The notes under the pieces were generated by a model. It was not told where the DNA came from, made no database searches, and saw only the letters and a list, made by a program, of their open reading frames with translations. A DNA stretch of 44,504 nt from an uncultured Bacteroidales bacterium. Its GTDB lineage: Bacteria; Bacteroidota; Bacteroidia; Bacteroidales; Paludibacteraceae. The stretch covers positions 1-44,504 of the forward strand of contig CAMOUL010000017.1 in assembly GCA_946626605.1 (NCBI GenBank), written 5' to 3'. The translations under genes and the position numbers were made by a program. Positions 21,418 through 29,543 of this stretch are shown in pieces. Every line of letters starts with the position of its first letter. The stretch's first letter is position 1.

Positions 21418-21651
21418 ACATAAACAAAAAAAACGGACGCCGCGAGGGCAAAAATTTGTAGTAACGTCGGACGCTGCGAGGGCATCGTGGAATATTGTAA
21501 CTTTTTAGCCGCAAGGGCACGATTATTTCGAGGGCACCGACACGGCAAGCCGTCCCACCTCGAAGTTACGTTCGCACAAACGTGCAAACACCACCTTTTT
21601 TGCCGTTAAAAATTCATTTATGCGAGCATAATAAATTTTTCTCGTCAAAAA
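21418..21651. other. Gene-free stretch with GC-rich motif repeats and nested stem
   Basis: No gene is seen. The motif ending in GCGAGGGCA or close variants occurs at 21435-21450, 21469-21484, about 21506-21519 and 21529-21536; the ends are spaced 34, 35 and 17 bp. A nested stem follows: TTCGAGG (21527-21533) with CCTCGAA (21558-21564), enclosing ACGGC-AA-GCCGT (21542-21553), and then GCAC-AAAC-GTGC (21574-21585) with T6 at 21596-21601. It could be the 3' part of the preceding structured region, or decayed DNA. Confidence 0.4.
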
Positions 21652-21683
21652 TTTGGATATTTGATTTTTTTGTTGTAACTTTG
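21652..21683 (+). promoter_or_regulatory. Bacteroidota-type promoter before a 31-aa ORF
   Basis: TTTG at 21652-21655, 20 bp, TAACTTTG at 21676-21683. The ATG of the small ORF follows 17 bp later. Spacing and both boxes match the consensus. Confidence 0.8.
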
Positions 21684-21700
21684 CGCAGAATTTGAAAATC

Positions 21701-21796
21701 ATGAAAAAACAACAGATCCATAGCATCTATTCGACAACCTCCCTGACGAAGGAGAGACAGACTACACCCATATACACGTGCGCGCTATCTATATAA
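21701..21796 (+). CDS. 31-aa peptide ending in a strong hairpin (leader-like)
   Basis: A small ORF, MKKQQIHSIYSTTSLTKERQ followed by TTPIYTCALSI, placed right behind a good promoter. Its last five codons and its stop form the left arm and loop of a 13-bp GC-rich hairpin (21778-21811). That geometry is typical of leader peptides whose translation controls a downstream structure, or of a short RNA that ends there. No family is recognised and it may not be translated. Confidence 0.4.
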   Translation: MKKQQIHSIYSTTSLTKERQTTPIYTCALSI

Positions 21797-21811
21797 TAAG
21801 GTGGCGCGCGC
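21778..21811 (+). other. 13-bp hairpin overlapping the end of the 31-aa ORF
   Basis: GTGCGCGCTATCT (21778-21790) pairs with AGGTGGCGCGCGC (21799-21811), including three G-U pairs, around loop ATATAATA. The TAA stop (21794-21796) is in the loop. There is no T tract after it. Confidence 0.65.
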
Positions 21812-21899
21812 GGCGTTAATAGAAAGAGAGATCTTTGACAGATTGTGTACATATAGGAATGAGAAAAAGAAAGAAAATGAATAAATTTTACTCATTTAC

Positions 21900-21930
21900 T
21901 TGCATATGTTAGAAAAAAGTTGTACCTTTG
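21900..21930 (+). promoter_or_regulatory. Bacteroidota-type promoter of a small overlapping gene pair
   Basis: TTG at 21900-21902, 20-bp spacer, TACCTTTG at 21923-21930. The ATG at 21962 lies 31 bp downstream after an AT-rich leader. Confidence 0.8.
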
Positions 21931-21961
21931 CAGCCGTAAATGTTTAGAAAGAACAATAATT

Positions 21962-22096
21962 ATGCAAACGACATTCGAACAACCGGTAATGCAAACCACA
22001 GGAACAATCTCTATGGAAAAATGGGATAATCTCCATACCATCGATGAGTTGGATGCCTCTCTCAAAGCAATAATTCATAAGCATTTTCACGCATGA
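21962..22096 (+). CDS. 44-aa protein, putative antitoxin
   Basis: A 44-residue ORF (MQTTFEQPVMQTTGTISMEK, then WDNLHTIDELDASLKAIIHK) that overlaps the next gene by 4 bp (ATGA). Size, promoter and coupling resemble the toxin-antitoxin pairs of this island. The second half reads like the short helical tail of an antitoxin. No family is recognised; the call is from context. Confidence 0.6.
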   Translation: MQTTFEQPVMQTTGTISMEKWDNLHTIDELDASLKAIIHKHFHA

Positions 22097-22359
22097 AAAG
22101 CTTAAAAGTTCGCATTGAGGATGAGGTCTATGAGGATTTGCAGGATTTCTATGATTTCAACCTCAAGAAACATCCTACATTGGATGATGTTACAGTGCTT
22201 AACAAAGAGCAACGTCTTATAGGCGCGTTAAAGCGCTTAGGAACATATGCTCTCACAGACCATAAAATAGCTCAATCCTATATGCAGCAATTCCAACGGG
22301 AGTTGTTGCTTTTGTATTCAAATCAGTCACGCAATAGGCAAACAACATTATTAACTTAA
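22093..22359 (+). CDS. Probable RelE-like toxin, 3' end replaced at a repeat
   Basis: An 88-residue protein. Residues 1-65 (MKSLKVRIEDEVYEDLQDFY, then KEQRLIGALKRLGTYALTDH) have the strand-helix-helix start of RelE/ParE-like toxins, but the beta-rich catalytic half is missing and the last residues (LLLYSNQSRNRQTTLLT) look like random translation. The last five codons and the TAA lie inside the 52-bp leader repeat (22344-22395). The simplest reading is a toxin gene truncated when its 3' part was lost next to the repeat. It overlaps the 44-aa gene by 4 bp. Family assignment is tentative. Confidence 0.55.
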   Translation: MKSLKVRIEDEVYEDLQDFYDFNLKKHPTLDDVTVLNKEQRLIGALKRLGTYALTDHKIAQSYMQQFQRELLLLYSNQSRNRQTTLLT

Positions 22360-22395
22360 AAATATAATAATTATGAGAAAAGTTAAACTATTTTT
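22344..22395 (+). repeat. 52-bp leader plus signal-peptide-start repeat, copy 1
   Basis: Identical at 51 of 52 positions to 23055-23106. It begins AACATTATTAACTTAAAAAT and runs through an ATG into the codons MRKVKLFF. A diverged relative forms the leader and start of the surface gene at 24087 (MKKLKLFFACLL). Confidence 0.93.
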
Positions 22396-22432
22396 CGCTT
22401 GTTTGCTGATGTCCGTCCTCAGCATCGGATAG
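22373..22432 (+). pseudogene. Orphan signal-peptide ORF 1 (19 aa)
   Basis: The ORF reads MRKVKLFFACLLMSVLSIG and stops at TAG. It is nearly the signal peptide of the surface protein at 24087 (MKKLKLFFACLLMAVLSIG), and the stop falls just where the mature protein would begin. The sequence after it does not encode a surface protein. It is best read as the 5' remnant of a lost surface-protein gene, though a free secreted micropeptide cannot be excluded. Confidence 0.65.
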
Positions 22433-22498
22433 TGGAGATAGTTTGAATCTCATAAAACCAGCGATTTTGGTGACAAAATGAAAATAACTGCAAAAGAA

Positions 22499-22530
22499 TT
22501 TGCAAATATCAAAGATATTTTGTAACTTTG
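22499..22530 (+). promoter_or_regulatory. Promoter of the DUF4325 unit
   Basis: TTTG at 22499-22502, 20 bp, TAACTTTG at 22523-22530. The spacer holds a small dyad AAATATC-AAA-GATATTT (22504-22520). The first usable ATG downstream is 22561. Confidence 0.78.
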
Positions 22531-22560
22531 CCGCGAATTAATGAAATAAGAAGTAAATCG

Positions 22561-22733
22561 ATGGGGTCATATCAACAAATGAAAGTGATTTTTGGCAGGG
22601 TACAATCGTTTATATGCAACTTCAAACCGATAAGGAAATAGATCCGCAAGAAGTGGTTGCTTATCGTACCGATGTGACGGATGAATTTGATACATTATTT
22701 TTAAACGACAACGAATTAGAGCAGCTATGGTAA
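22561..22733 (+). pseudogene. Small ORF with apparent 1-nt frameshift in a G tract
   Basis: From the ATG at 22561 translation runs out of frame to a stop at 22641. One extra G in GGGG (22563-22566) would give a continuous 57-residue protein starting MGVISTNESDFWQG and ending FLNDNELEQLW, whose stop overlaps the DUF4325 ATG by 7 bp. The downstream frame has no ATG before 22614, from which only 39 residues can be made. This is a homopolymer frameshift: true mutation, phase-variable switch or sequencing error. No family is recognised. Confidence 0.5.
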
Positions 22734-23017
22734 CATTTGCTTTTAGAGAATATGGAGAGGATTTGGGTACGCGCCAATTAGGGGCAGTCGTACGAGAAAG
22801 ATTATTGCCGCTTTTGCAACAAGATGAGCGCGTGGTATTGGATTTTACGGGAGTAAATGTAGTAAGTAATTCTTTTGCTGATGAGTGCATCGCTAAGGTG
22901 TTATTGGAAATGCCTCTTGAGGAATTGAAACGCCGTACTACTTTTCGTGGACTAAATCCTATGGCTTCGGCATGTGTGCTTGCCGCTCTTAAGCGTCGCC
23001 ATTTGGCAGTAGCATGA
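22727..23017 (+). CDS. DUF4325 (STAS-like) protein
   Basis: A 96-residue protein with the DUF4325 pattern: LGTRQLGAVVRERLLPLLQQ, VVLDFTGVNVVSNSFADECI and a C-terminal FRGLNP segment. The central strand-turn LDFTGVNVVSNSFADE corresponds to the phosphorylatable loop of STAS/anti-anti-sigma domains, with serines in place. Family members often sit beside signalling or defence genes, but their role is not known. It overlaps the preceding small ORF by 7 bp, so the two form one unit behind the promoter at 22499. Confidence 0.85.
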   Translation: MVTFAFREYGEDLGTRQLGAVVRERLLPLLQQDERVVLDFTGVNVVSNSFADECIAKVLLEMPLEELKRRTTFRGLNPMASACVLAALKRRHLAVA

Positions 23018-23054
23018 TTAAGCAATCAGAATAACAAATCAAACGAAGATAAAT

Positions 23055-23106
23055 AACATTATTAACTTAAAAATATAAAAATTATGAGAAAAGTTAAACT
23101 ATTTTT
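23055..23106 (+). repeat. 52-bp leader plus signal-peptide-start repeat, copy 2
   Basis: One mismatch to 22344-22395. It begins 38 bp after the DUF4325 stop. Weaker similarity continues past the ORF that follows: AGATGGTTTAGGCTCATAAT here against AGATAGTTTGAATCTCATAA at the first copy. Confidence 0.93.
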
Positions 23107-23155
23107 TACCATGTTGATGCTGATAGCATTCAGCGTGGGGGGAAAGATGGTTTAG
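23084..23155 (+). pseudogene. Orphan signal-peptide ORF 2 (23 aa)
   Basis: The ORF reads MRKVKLFFTMLMLIAFSVGG then KMV and stops at TAG. It has a basic n-region and hydrophobic core like a signal peptide and ends at the position where cleavage (after x-M-[WV]-A) occurs in the intact relative at 24087. No mature protein follows; dinD begins 39 bp later. Probably a second remnant of a surface gene. Confidence 0.62.
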
Positions 23156-23193
23156 GCTCATAATAAAGAATATAAATAGCGAAAAGCACAAAG

Positions 23194-24033
23194 ATGAAAA
23201 GCGAAGATATATTGTCACTATTTGAGCGTTTTGAGGATGCGGCAGAAAGTGTGCAAGGTATAGAATGCTGGAGCGCACGTAGTTTGTGTCCGCTACTTGG
23301 TTATACCGATTGGCGCAATTTTCTCAAGGCAATAGAGAAAGCTAAAGAAGCCTGTATCAATGCCGGAGAAAAAGAATCAGATCATTTCGTTGACGTCAAC
23401 AAAATGATAAGTCTTGCAAAAGGGGCTCAGCGTTCTGTAGAAGATATATTGCTTACACGCTATGCATGTTACCTAATCGCACAGAACGGCGATCCGCGAA
23501 AACAGGAGATAGCTTTCGCACAAAACTATTTTGCGGTGCAGACTCGTCGGGCGGAGTTGGTACAGCAGCGTATCTTAGAATCTGAACGCGTGTTGGCACG
23601 TAAGAAACTGCGCGAGACAGAAAGTCGCCTTTCTAAAGTGGTGTATGAGCATGGAGTGGATGACAAGGGATTTGCTATAATGCGTTCAAAAGGTGATGCA
23701 GCTTTGTTTGGAATGCCGACAAAAGATTTGAAGACAAAGTTCGGACTTGAGAAACAAAACAAGCCGTTAGCAGATGTTTTGCCAACTATCGGTATTAAAG
23801 CTAAAGACTTGGCGGCAGAAATGACCAGTACGAATGTTGAGAATAAAAATCTACATGGTTTGAATCCTATTACTCGCGAACATGTGGACAATAATGTAGC
23901 CGTGCGGGAGATGTTGCGGAGCCGAGGTATAGAACCGAGCCAATTGCAGCCGGCAGAGGATGTGAATAAAGTGGAAAGAAGGTTGATCTCAGAAGAAAAG
24001 AAAGCGCTGCCGAAGAAAAGTAAAAAGAAATAA
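23194..24033 (+). CDS. dinD: DNA damage-inducible protein D family (DinD)
   Basis: A 279-residue homologue of E. coli Din[21 protein letters not shown] (Bro-N-like start), [20 protein letters not shown] and [18 protein letters not shown] are hallmark blocks. E. coli DinD is an SOS-induced protein reported to inhibit RecA-mediated strand exchange. Here no LexA-like box was recognised upstream; the gene follows an orphan signal-peptide ORF by 39 bp and has no own TAnnTTTG promoter that I can see. The C-terminus is Lys-rich ([11 protein letters not shown]). Like the gene at 20406 it belongs to the Bro/antirepressor kind of cargo. Confidence 0.9.
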   Translation: MKSEDILSLFERFEDAAESVQGIECWSARSLCPLLGYTDWRNFLKAIEKAKEACINAGEKESDHFVDVNKMISLAKGAQRSVEDILLTRYACYLIAQNGDPRKQEIAFAQNYFAVQTRRAELVQQRILESERVLARKKLRETESRLSKVVYEHGVDDKGFAIMRSKGDAALFGMPTKDLKTKFGLEKQNKPLADVLPTIGIKAKDLAAEMTSTNVENKNLHGLNPITREHVDNNVAVREMLRSRGIEPSQLQPAEDVNKVERRLISEEKKALPKKSKKK

Positions 24034-24086
24034 CAAATCAAACTAATATAATTAACTTTTTGTTTAACTAAAAAATCTCAAACATT

Positions 24087-27000
24087 ATGAAAAAATTAAA
24101 ACTTTTTTTCGCCTGTTTGCTGATGGCTGTCCTCAGCATCGGGCAAATGTGGGCAACAGATTATGAATTGATGCTCACTTTGGATGTCACGCAAGGGGCT
24201 CCTAGTGGGAGTACAAGTACTGGCCTAACGGACGAGACCCTTTTGAGTTATCTTCAAGGAGCAGCTCCTGCTACGACAGACATTATTTCTGCTAGTCTAA
24301 CAGGTAATGTTTACAAAGGGAAAGGTTCTGGAGGTGTAGGCGTTCCTCAAGAGTGCTTGAAAATAGGAAAGGCATCTGGTGCAGGGTCTATTACTTTTGC
24401 TATCGCAAATACATACGATAATGTGACGAAAGTGGAAATTACCGGTTATGGATGGAAAACATCTACAGCTGTTTCGGTGAATTCCTCAGACGCACAAAGT
24501 CCAGCAACAGCTCTCAGTGAGGTAACTTTCTCGTATGAAATCTCTGGTTCGAAATCAATAACGATTAACTCTGCCTCTTCTGCTTTTTGTGCTACCGAGA
24601 TTAAACTTTATAAGACAAAGTCTGGTGGCACACCAACTCCTTCTGTTACTGTTTCTCCGACTTCTTATGATTTTGGAACGGTGCACGCGAGCGATGCGGC
24701 TTCGAAAGTATTCTCTGTTAGTGGTTCGAACTTGACGGCTGGAACATTATCAATTTCTGTTCCTGAAGGTTTTTCTGTTTCTCCGAGTTCTATTTCGGTT
24801 ACCGAAGCTACTTTAGCAGCGACAAATGTAACAGTTTCAAAAAATACAAACACTATTGATGATTATAGTGGAAATCTCTCTATTTCCGGTTGTGGTTTGT
24901 CAGAAACTAAAACCGTTGCATTGGAAATGAGTGTCGTTGCTGATCCTGTACCGACCGGTACATTCGAACTCTTCTCTGGCGATATTGAGGAAGGTGATTA
25001 TGTGATTTACTATAACGGAAAAGCTATGAATACGACTATTACTAATAGCCGTTTCCAATATATAGAAGTAACACCGTCGGAGGGTGAGATTGATAACCCT
25101 GATGAGTCTATTATCTGGCACATAGCTCCTATTAGTGAAACTTCCTATTGGACTATTTATAGCGCGGCGGAAAGCAAATATGCTGGAGGTACCAATAGTA
25201 AAAATCAAGGTGCTATGTTAGCAGAAATAACCGATCTTGCAAAATGGACTATTACGGGAAGTTCAACATATGATTTTGAAAATTATGGTCGTTCGCAAGC
25301 TTCATCCGATAGTGGCAATAAGTGGCTCAGAAATAATGGAACAAGTGGATTTGCAACTTATGCAAATACCATGGGTGGCGCTTTAACTCTTTACAAAAAG
25401 CAAGTTGCAGGTCAACCGAAAGCTCCGACTTTCTCGATTCCTGGTGGAAATTATGAGAGTGCGCAGAGTGTTGAACTCTCTTGCGAAACAGAAGGTGCAA
25501 CCATTTATTATACCACCAACGGTGATGCTCCTACCAGTAGCAGTACTCAATACAATGGAACTGCTATTGCAGTGGATCATACGATGACCATTAAGGCAAT
25601 CGCTATAAAGAATGAGATTTCCAGTACCGTAGCATCTGCAACATACACTATTATCGTTTGGCAGACTGTTGCTGATGTATGGGACGACATTACAGCAGAT
25701 GGTCCGACTAATGCTCACATATATGGATATGTAAGCCAAATCAATGTTGGAGGCTTTGATAATAACTTCTATATCTCGGATAACGGATCTACTGAAGGCA
25801 ACCAACTCTATGCATATCGTATGAATATGAATAGTTTCTCTGTTGCTGTAGGTGACAAGGTTAAATTGGCAGGTGACTTGACTGAATATCAAGGAAAAAA
25901 AGAGTTTAAGTATGCAAATTCAGGTGCTACTCAGGGTTTGGTTGTTGCTCTTGAAGCTAAGGGTGCATTGCAATCTGTTGCCGTTTCGGGTACTCCGACT
26001 AAGACTGAGTACGCAAGCGGTGAGGATTTTGAGCCTGCTGGATTGAAAGTTTTTGGTACTTACGCAAATGGTTTCGTAGGTGAAATCACTGAGGGTATCA
26101 CTTGGGGCAATGACCTTACCGATGGTAAAGTAACTGAGAACACAACTGTTCACGTTACAGCAACTGTTAACGAGGTTGCAAGTCCGGCTTATGATGTGGC
26201 AGTTACCGTTGCAGCAAAGACGCTTGAGTCTATCGCAGTTGGAACGGCTTCTTATACTATCTATACAGGAGAGGTTCTTCCGAAGCCGGTTGTTACGGCA
26301 ACCTTCAGTGAAGGTGATCCGGAGGATGTAAGTGCATACGCAGTTTATGACACGGAAGACGTATTCAATACCGCTACCATTGATAATCCGGATCCGCAAA
26401 CAATCACCGTTTCCTATACTTTCGGCGGAGCAACAGAGACAGTTACCTATACTGTATCGGTTAAGGATTATGCGAATGCAAACGATGCTCCTTATACCGT
26501 TACCGAGGCTTTGCATATTATTACTGACGCTATCGGCAGTACAGAATCGGCACGTGAGATAGTTGTTGCAGGTACAGTTAGCGAGGATAATATCAGCAAT
26601 AACAAGAACCGTTATAAGATTTCTGACGGCGAAAACGAGTTGCTCGTTTATGCCGGTAAAGGCTTTAATAATGAAACCTTTACAAATACTAACTATCCGA
26701 AAGTCGGCGATGTTGTAAAAGTAAAGGGTAAAGTTATCAACTATAACAATAATACTCCTGAGTTTGCAAGTGGTAAGAGCTACCTGCTCTCACAGGTTCG
26801 CCCGGCTACGATTGCTATTGAGAATGTAGCATCGTTTGAGGTTGGCGCAACTGATCTCACAGAGAGCGATTTGGATATTACCACTCCGAGTGATGGTGAT
26901 ATTACTTTCGTTTCGGGTGACGATGCAGTGGCAACTATTGAAGCAAATGCTATCCACGCAGTGGCTCCGGGTACTGTAACGATTACGGCTAACCTCGCAG

Positions 27001-29462
27001 CAACAGCTAACGAGAACGCGCTCAATTACGCAGCAGCTTCAACGATGTTCAATGTAACAGTTATTGCAGCCCAAGTGAAATATGCTATCACGTTTAACGG
27101 TAACGGTGCAGATGGCGGCGACGCTCCAGAGGCAATTGAGAACAAAGCTGCCGGCGCAGAGGTAACATTGCCTGCAAATAGTTATACCAAGACAGGTCAT
27201 ACCTTCGATGGCTGGAAAGTAATCAATAACACGACTTCTGAGGAAGTTGAGGTCGTAGCCGGTGCATTTACAATGCCTGCTTCCGCAGTTACTATCCAAG
27301 CACAATGGGAAGAGATTTCGGCTTGGGCTTATACCTATACGAGCAACCTCGAACTAAAAGGTAATTCTGGCACTAAGTCGTATGCAGAAAAAGTTAAAAT
27401 TACTGTTAACGAAGTGCTAACAGAATTTGACGCGCTGCGTGCTTGTACGGGAAGTGCAGCAGGAAGTTGTACAATAAAAGTGCCCGCTGGAACTCAAACA
27501 CTTCACTTCCACGCAGCCGCTTGGAATGCTAAAACGAGCACGATTACGGTAACAATGGGAGAAACGGAATTGTTAGAACAAGTTTTAGCATCTGATGGAG
27601 GAATAAAAAATTCCAGTCCTTATACATTAGAGGGGATACCATACGAGTATTACTATAGCATTGATTTGAGTAGTTATTCGTTAGCCGAAGAAACAACCAT
27701 TACGTTCTCTGCTGGTTCTGACAAACGTTTCGTTCTCTTCGGTGTTAACCAAGAGGGTGGTATCGTTCCGGAACTGCAAAGCATTGAGATTGCTGGTGAC
27801 TTGACGACTAAGTCCTATAAAGCAGGTGATGCTCTTGATTTGGATGGCTTGACCGTTAACGCTATCTATTCGTTGGGCGGAACTCCTCAAACTCCGATTG
27901 ACATTACTGATGATGCAGAACTGGAATGGAGCTATGCTCCTCTGGTAGAAAATCAGACATCTATTACAATTACTGCTACCTACAAGGGTCAGACCGATGA
28001 TATTACTATCAATGACCTTGTGGTATCTTCGGCTGATCCGAAGATTTATGTAAGCACACTGAATGTTAATTTCGCTTCGGTTGAAGTTGGCGAGTCAGTA
28101 CCTGCTTCTGAGACAGTTACCGTAACGCTTACCAACGTTGCATCTGTAACCGCAACTCTTGGCGGTACGAATCCTGAAGCATTCAGTATTTCTCCTGCTT
28201 CTTTAACAGAAAGTGGTGACATTACTATCTCTATTCTTGCAAACACTGACGCTGCAGCTTCGTATGCTGCTACGCTGACCATCAGTGATGGTGAGGGAGG
28301 CGCAGACGATAAGACGGTTAACCTGTCCTTCGCAGTTACTGAGCCGGTAGTTGAGGATGACGTTACCGGTACTTGGACGCTTGTTACCGATGCAGCAACC
28401 CTTGCAGCAGGTAAGAAAGTGATCATCGCTCAATACGTAGAAGCTGATGGTGCTATCAATACGATGGCAGGTCAAGCATCTAATAACCGTAGCGTTATCG
28501 CAAGTATAGTTGCTGGTGCAACCCTGACTCCGACTGTAGGAACAAAGGTTATGACTTTGGCTGATGCAGGTGAAGGTCATTTCTATCTGAAAACTTCGGA
28601 TGGCGAGTACCTGTACAATGCTTCTACAAGCAGCAAGAGCTATTTGAGAACTAAAGCTGAGGAAGAGAACGTTTCGTGGACGATTGCAGTAGATGCTGAG
28701 GGTGTCGCTACAATTACTTCTGTGGAAAACACGAACCGCACCAAAATGCGTTATAATCCGAATACTAGTGGTAGCCCGCTCTTCAACTGCTATGCTTCCG
28801 GTCAAGAAGACATTGCTCTCTATATGCTCGAAGAGGATACTCCGGAACCGCCGGTAGTGGACTACACCGAAGTTCGTAACGGTTTGACCGAAGGTTGGTA
28901 CTACACCATGTGTCTTGACAAGGCTGTTACCGCTGTTAAAGCTGGCTCGATCTGGAAAGTACTGAGCAAAGCAGCAAACGGAAACGATGTAATCTTGGAA
29001 GAGGCAGAACTTCCGCTCGCAGCAGGTCGTCCGTATATCTTCCGTGCAGCAGCAAACACGCTTGAGGTTGCTTACACCGGAGATGCAGTAGATGATCCTG
29101 TAAACGATGATGACAATAACGGTCTTATTGGTTCGTTCACGCAAAAATCGATTGCACAAAGCAACGATAACTACATTATTTACAATAATGCATTGTACTT
29201 CGTTAACTCGGATAATGTAAAAGTAGGTGCATACCGTGCATACCTGGATATGACAGGAGTTCCGGCTTACAGCAATGAGCCGCAACAAGGCAACGCTCCG
29301 CGTCGCCGCGTAACGATGGCCGTTTATGGTGAGCAAGTTGCGACCGGAATAGAAAGCATCCAACCGTCGGAAATCAGCAATCAGAAGGTGCTGATCAACG
29401 GTCAGCTGTTCATCCTTCGCGGTGAGAAGATGTATGACGCAACCGGAAGGTTGGTAAAATAA
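24087..29462 (+). CDS. Large secreted surface protein, multi-domain
   Basis: 1,791 residues with a clean signal peptide (residues 1-23, ending QMWA). In order, approximately: an Ig/HYDIN-like domain (185-285), a chitobiase/beta-hexosaminidase C-terminal-like domain (445-523), an OB-fold-like domain (525-622), Ig-like domains (628-709, 712-793), a second OB-like domain (802-901), a Big_2-like region, one InlB repeat (998-1075, TGHTFDGW ... TIQAQWEE), more Ig-like domains and an HYDIN-like domain (1320-1420). The C-terminus (RRRVTMAVYGEQVATGIE ... KVLINGQLFILRGEKMYDAT ... LVK) matches that of the protein at 12508, pointing to a common secretion or anchoring tail, possibly type IX-like. No catalytic domain was recognised, so a binding role is inferred. 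Confidence 0.9.
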   Translation: MKKLKLFFACLLMAVLSIGQMWATDYELMLTLDVTQGAPSGSTSTGLTDETLLSYLQGAAPATTDIISASLTGNVYKGKGSGGVGVPQECLKIGKASGAGSITFAIANTYDNVTKVEITGYGWKTSTAVSVNSSDAQSPATALSEVTFSYEISGSKSITINSASSAFCATEIKLYKTKSGGTPTPSVTVSPTSYDFGTVHASDAASKVFSVSGSNLTAGTLSISVPEGFSVSPSSISVTEATLAATNVTVSKNTNTIDDYSGNLSISGCGLSETKTVALEMSVVADPVPTGTFELFSGDIEEGDYVIYYNGKAMNTTITNSRFQYIEVTPSEGEIDNPDESIIWHIAPISETSYWTIYSAAESKYAGGTNSKNQGAMLAEITDLAKWTITGSSTYDFENYGRSQASSDSGNKWLRNNGTSGFATYANTMGGALTLYKKQVAGQPKAPTFSIPGGNYESAQSVELSCETEGATIYYTTNGDAPTSSSTQYNGTAIAVDHTMTIKAIAIKNEISSTVASATYTIIVWQTVADVWDDITADGPTNAHIYGYVSQINVGGFDNNFYISDNGSTEGNQLYAYRMNMNSFSVAVGDKVKLAGDLTEYQGKKEFKYANSGATQGLVVALEAKGALQSVAVSGTPTKTEYASGEDFEPAGLKVFGTYANGFVGEITEGITWGNDLTDGKVTENTTVHVTATVNEVASPAYDVAVTVAAKTLESIAVGTASYTIYTGEVLPKPVVTATFSEGDPEDVSAYAVYDTEDVFNTATIDNPDPQTITVSYTFGGATETVTYTVSVKDYANANDAPYTVTEALHIITDAIGSTESAREIVVAGTVSEDNISNNKNRYKISDGENELLVYAGKGFNNETFTNTNYPKVGDVVKVKGKVINYNNNTPEFASGKSYLLSQVRPATIAIENVASFEVGATDLTESDLDITTPSDGDITFVSGDDAVATIEANAIHAVAPGTVTITANLAATANENALNYAAASTMFNVTVIAAQVKYAITFNGNGADGGDAPEAIENKAAGAEVTLPANSYTKTGHTFDGWKVINNTTSEEVEVVAGAFTMPASAVTIQAQWEEISAWAYTYTSNLELKGNSGTKSYAEKVKITVNEVLTEFDALRACTGSAAGSCTIKVPAGTQTLHFHAAAWNAKTSTITVTMGETELLEQVLASDGGIKNSSPYTLEGIPYEYYYSIDLSSYSLAEETTITFSAGSDKRFVLFGVNQEGGIVPELQSIEIAGDLTTKSYKAGDALDLDGLTVNAIYSLGGTPQTPIDITDDAELEWSYAPLVENQTSITITATYKGQTDDITINDLVVSSADPKIYVSTLNVNFASVEVGESVPASETVTVTLTNVASVTATLGGTNPEAFSISPASLTESGDITISILANTDAAASYAATLTISDGEGGADDKTVNLSFAVTEPVVEDDVTGTWTLVTDAATLAAGKKVIIAQYVEADGAINTMAGQASNNRSVIASIVAGATLTPTVGTKVMTLADAGEGHFYLKTSDGEYLYNASTSSKSYLRTKAEEENVSWTIAVDAEGVATITSVENTNRTKMRYNPNTSGSPLFNCYASGQEDIALYMLEEDTPEPPVVDYTEVRNGLTEGWYYTMCLDKAVTAVKAGSIWKVLSKAANGNDVILEEAELPLAAGRPYIFRAAANTLEVAYTGDAVDDPVNDDDNNGLIGSFTQKSIAQSNDNYIIYNNALYFVNSDNVKVGAYRAYLDMTGVPAYSNEPQQGNAPRRRVTMAVYGEQVATGIESIQPSEISNQKVLINGQLFILRGEKMYDATGRLVK

Positions 29463-29477
29463 TGTGATTTTCGGCAA

Positions 29478-29524
29478 AAAGTTACGGCAAAATTTGCATA
29501 TGTCAAAAAAATGCCGTAACTTTG
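29478..29524 (+). promoter_or_regulatory. Promoter of DUF4160/DUF2442 pair 2 inside an inverted repeat
   Basis: TTTG at 29493-29496, 20 bp, TAACTTTG at 29517-29524. The 12-bp inverted repeat AAAGTTACGGCA (29478-29489) and TGCCGTAACTTT (29512-29523) encloses the -33 box and covers the -7 box. It could be an operator, or it could end the surface-protein transcript (stem 12 bp, loop 22 nt). The first DUF4160 promoter also has a dyad over its -7 box, but with different sequence. Confidence 0.75.
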
Positions 29525-29543
29525 TAGCCGAAAAAGGAATAGA

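Noticed and set aside
21296..21508. 70-codon frame over the structured region
   Set aside because: Composition does not look like a protein, its start lies in the closing stem, and the fold explains the sequence better.
24050..24066. Promoter before the second surface gene
   Set aside because: TAACTTTTTG resembles the -7 box but has two extra T and no well-placed -33 element.
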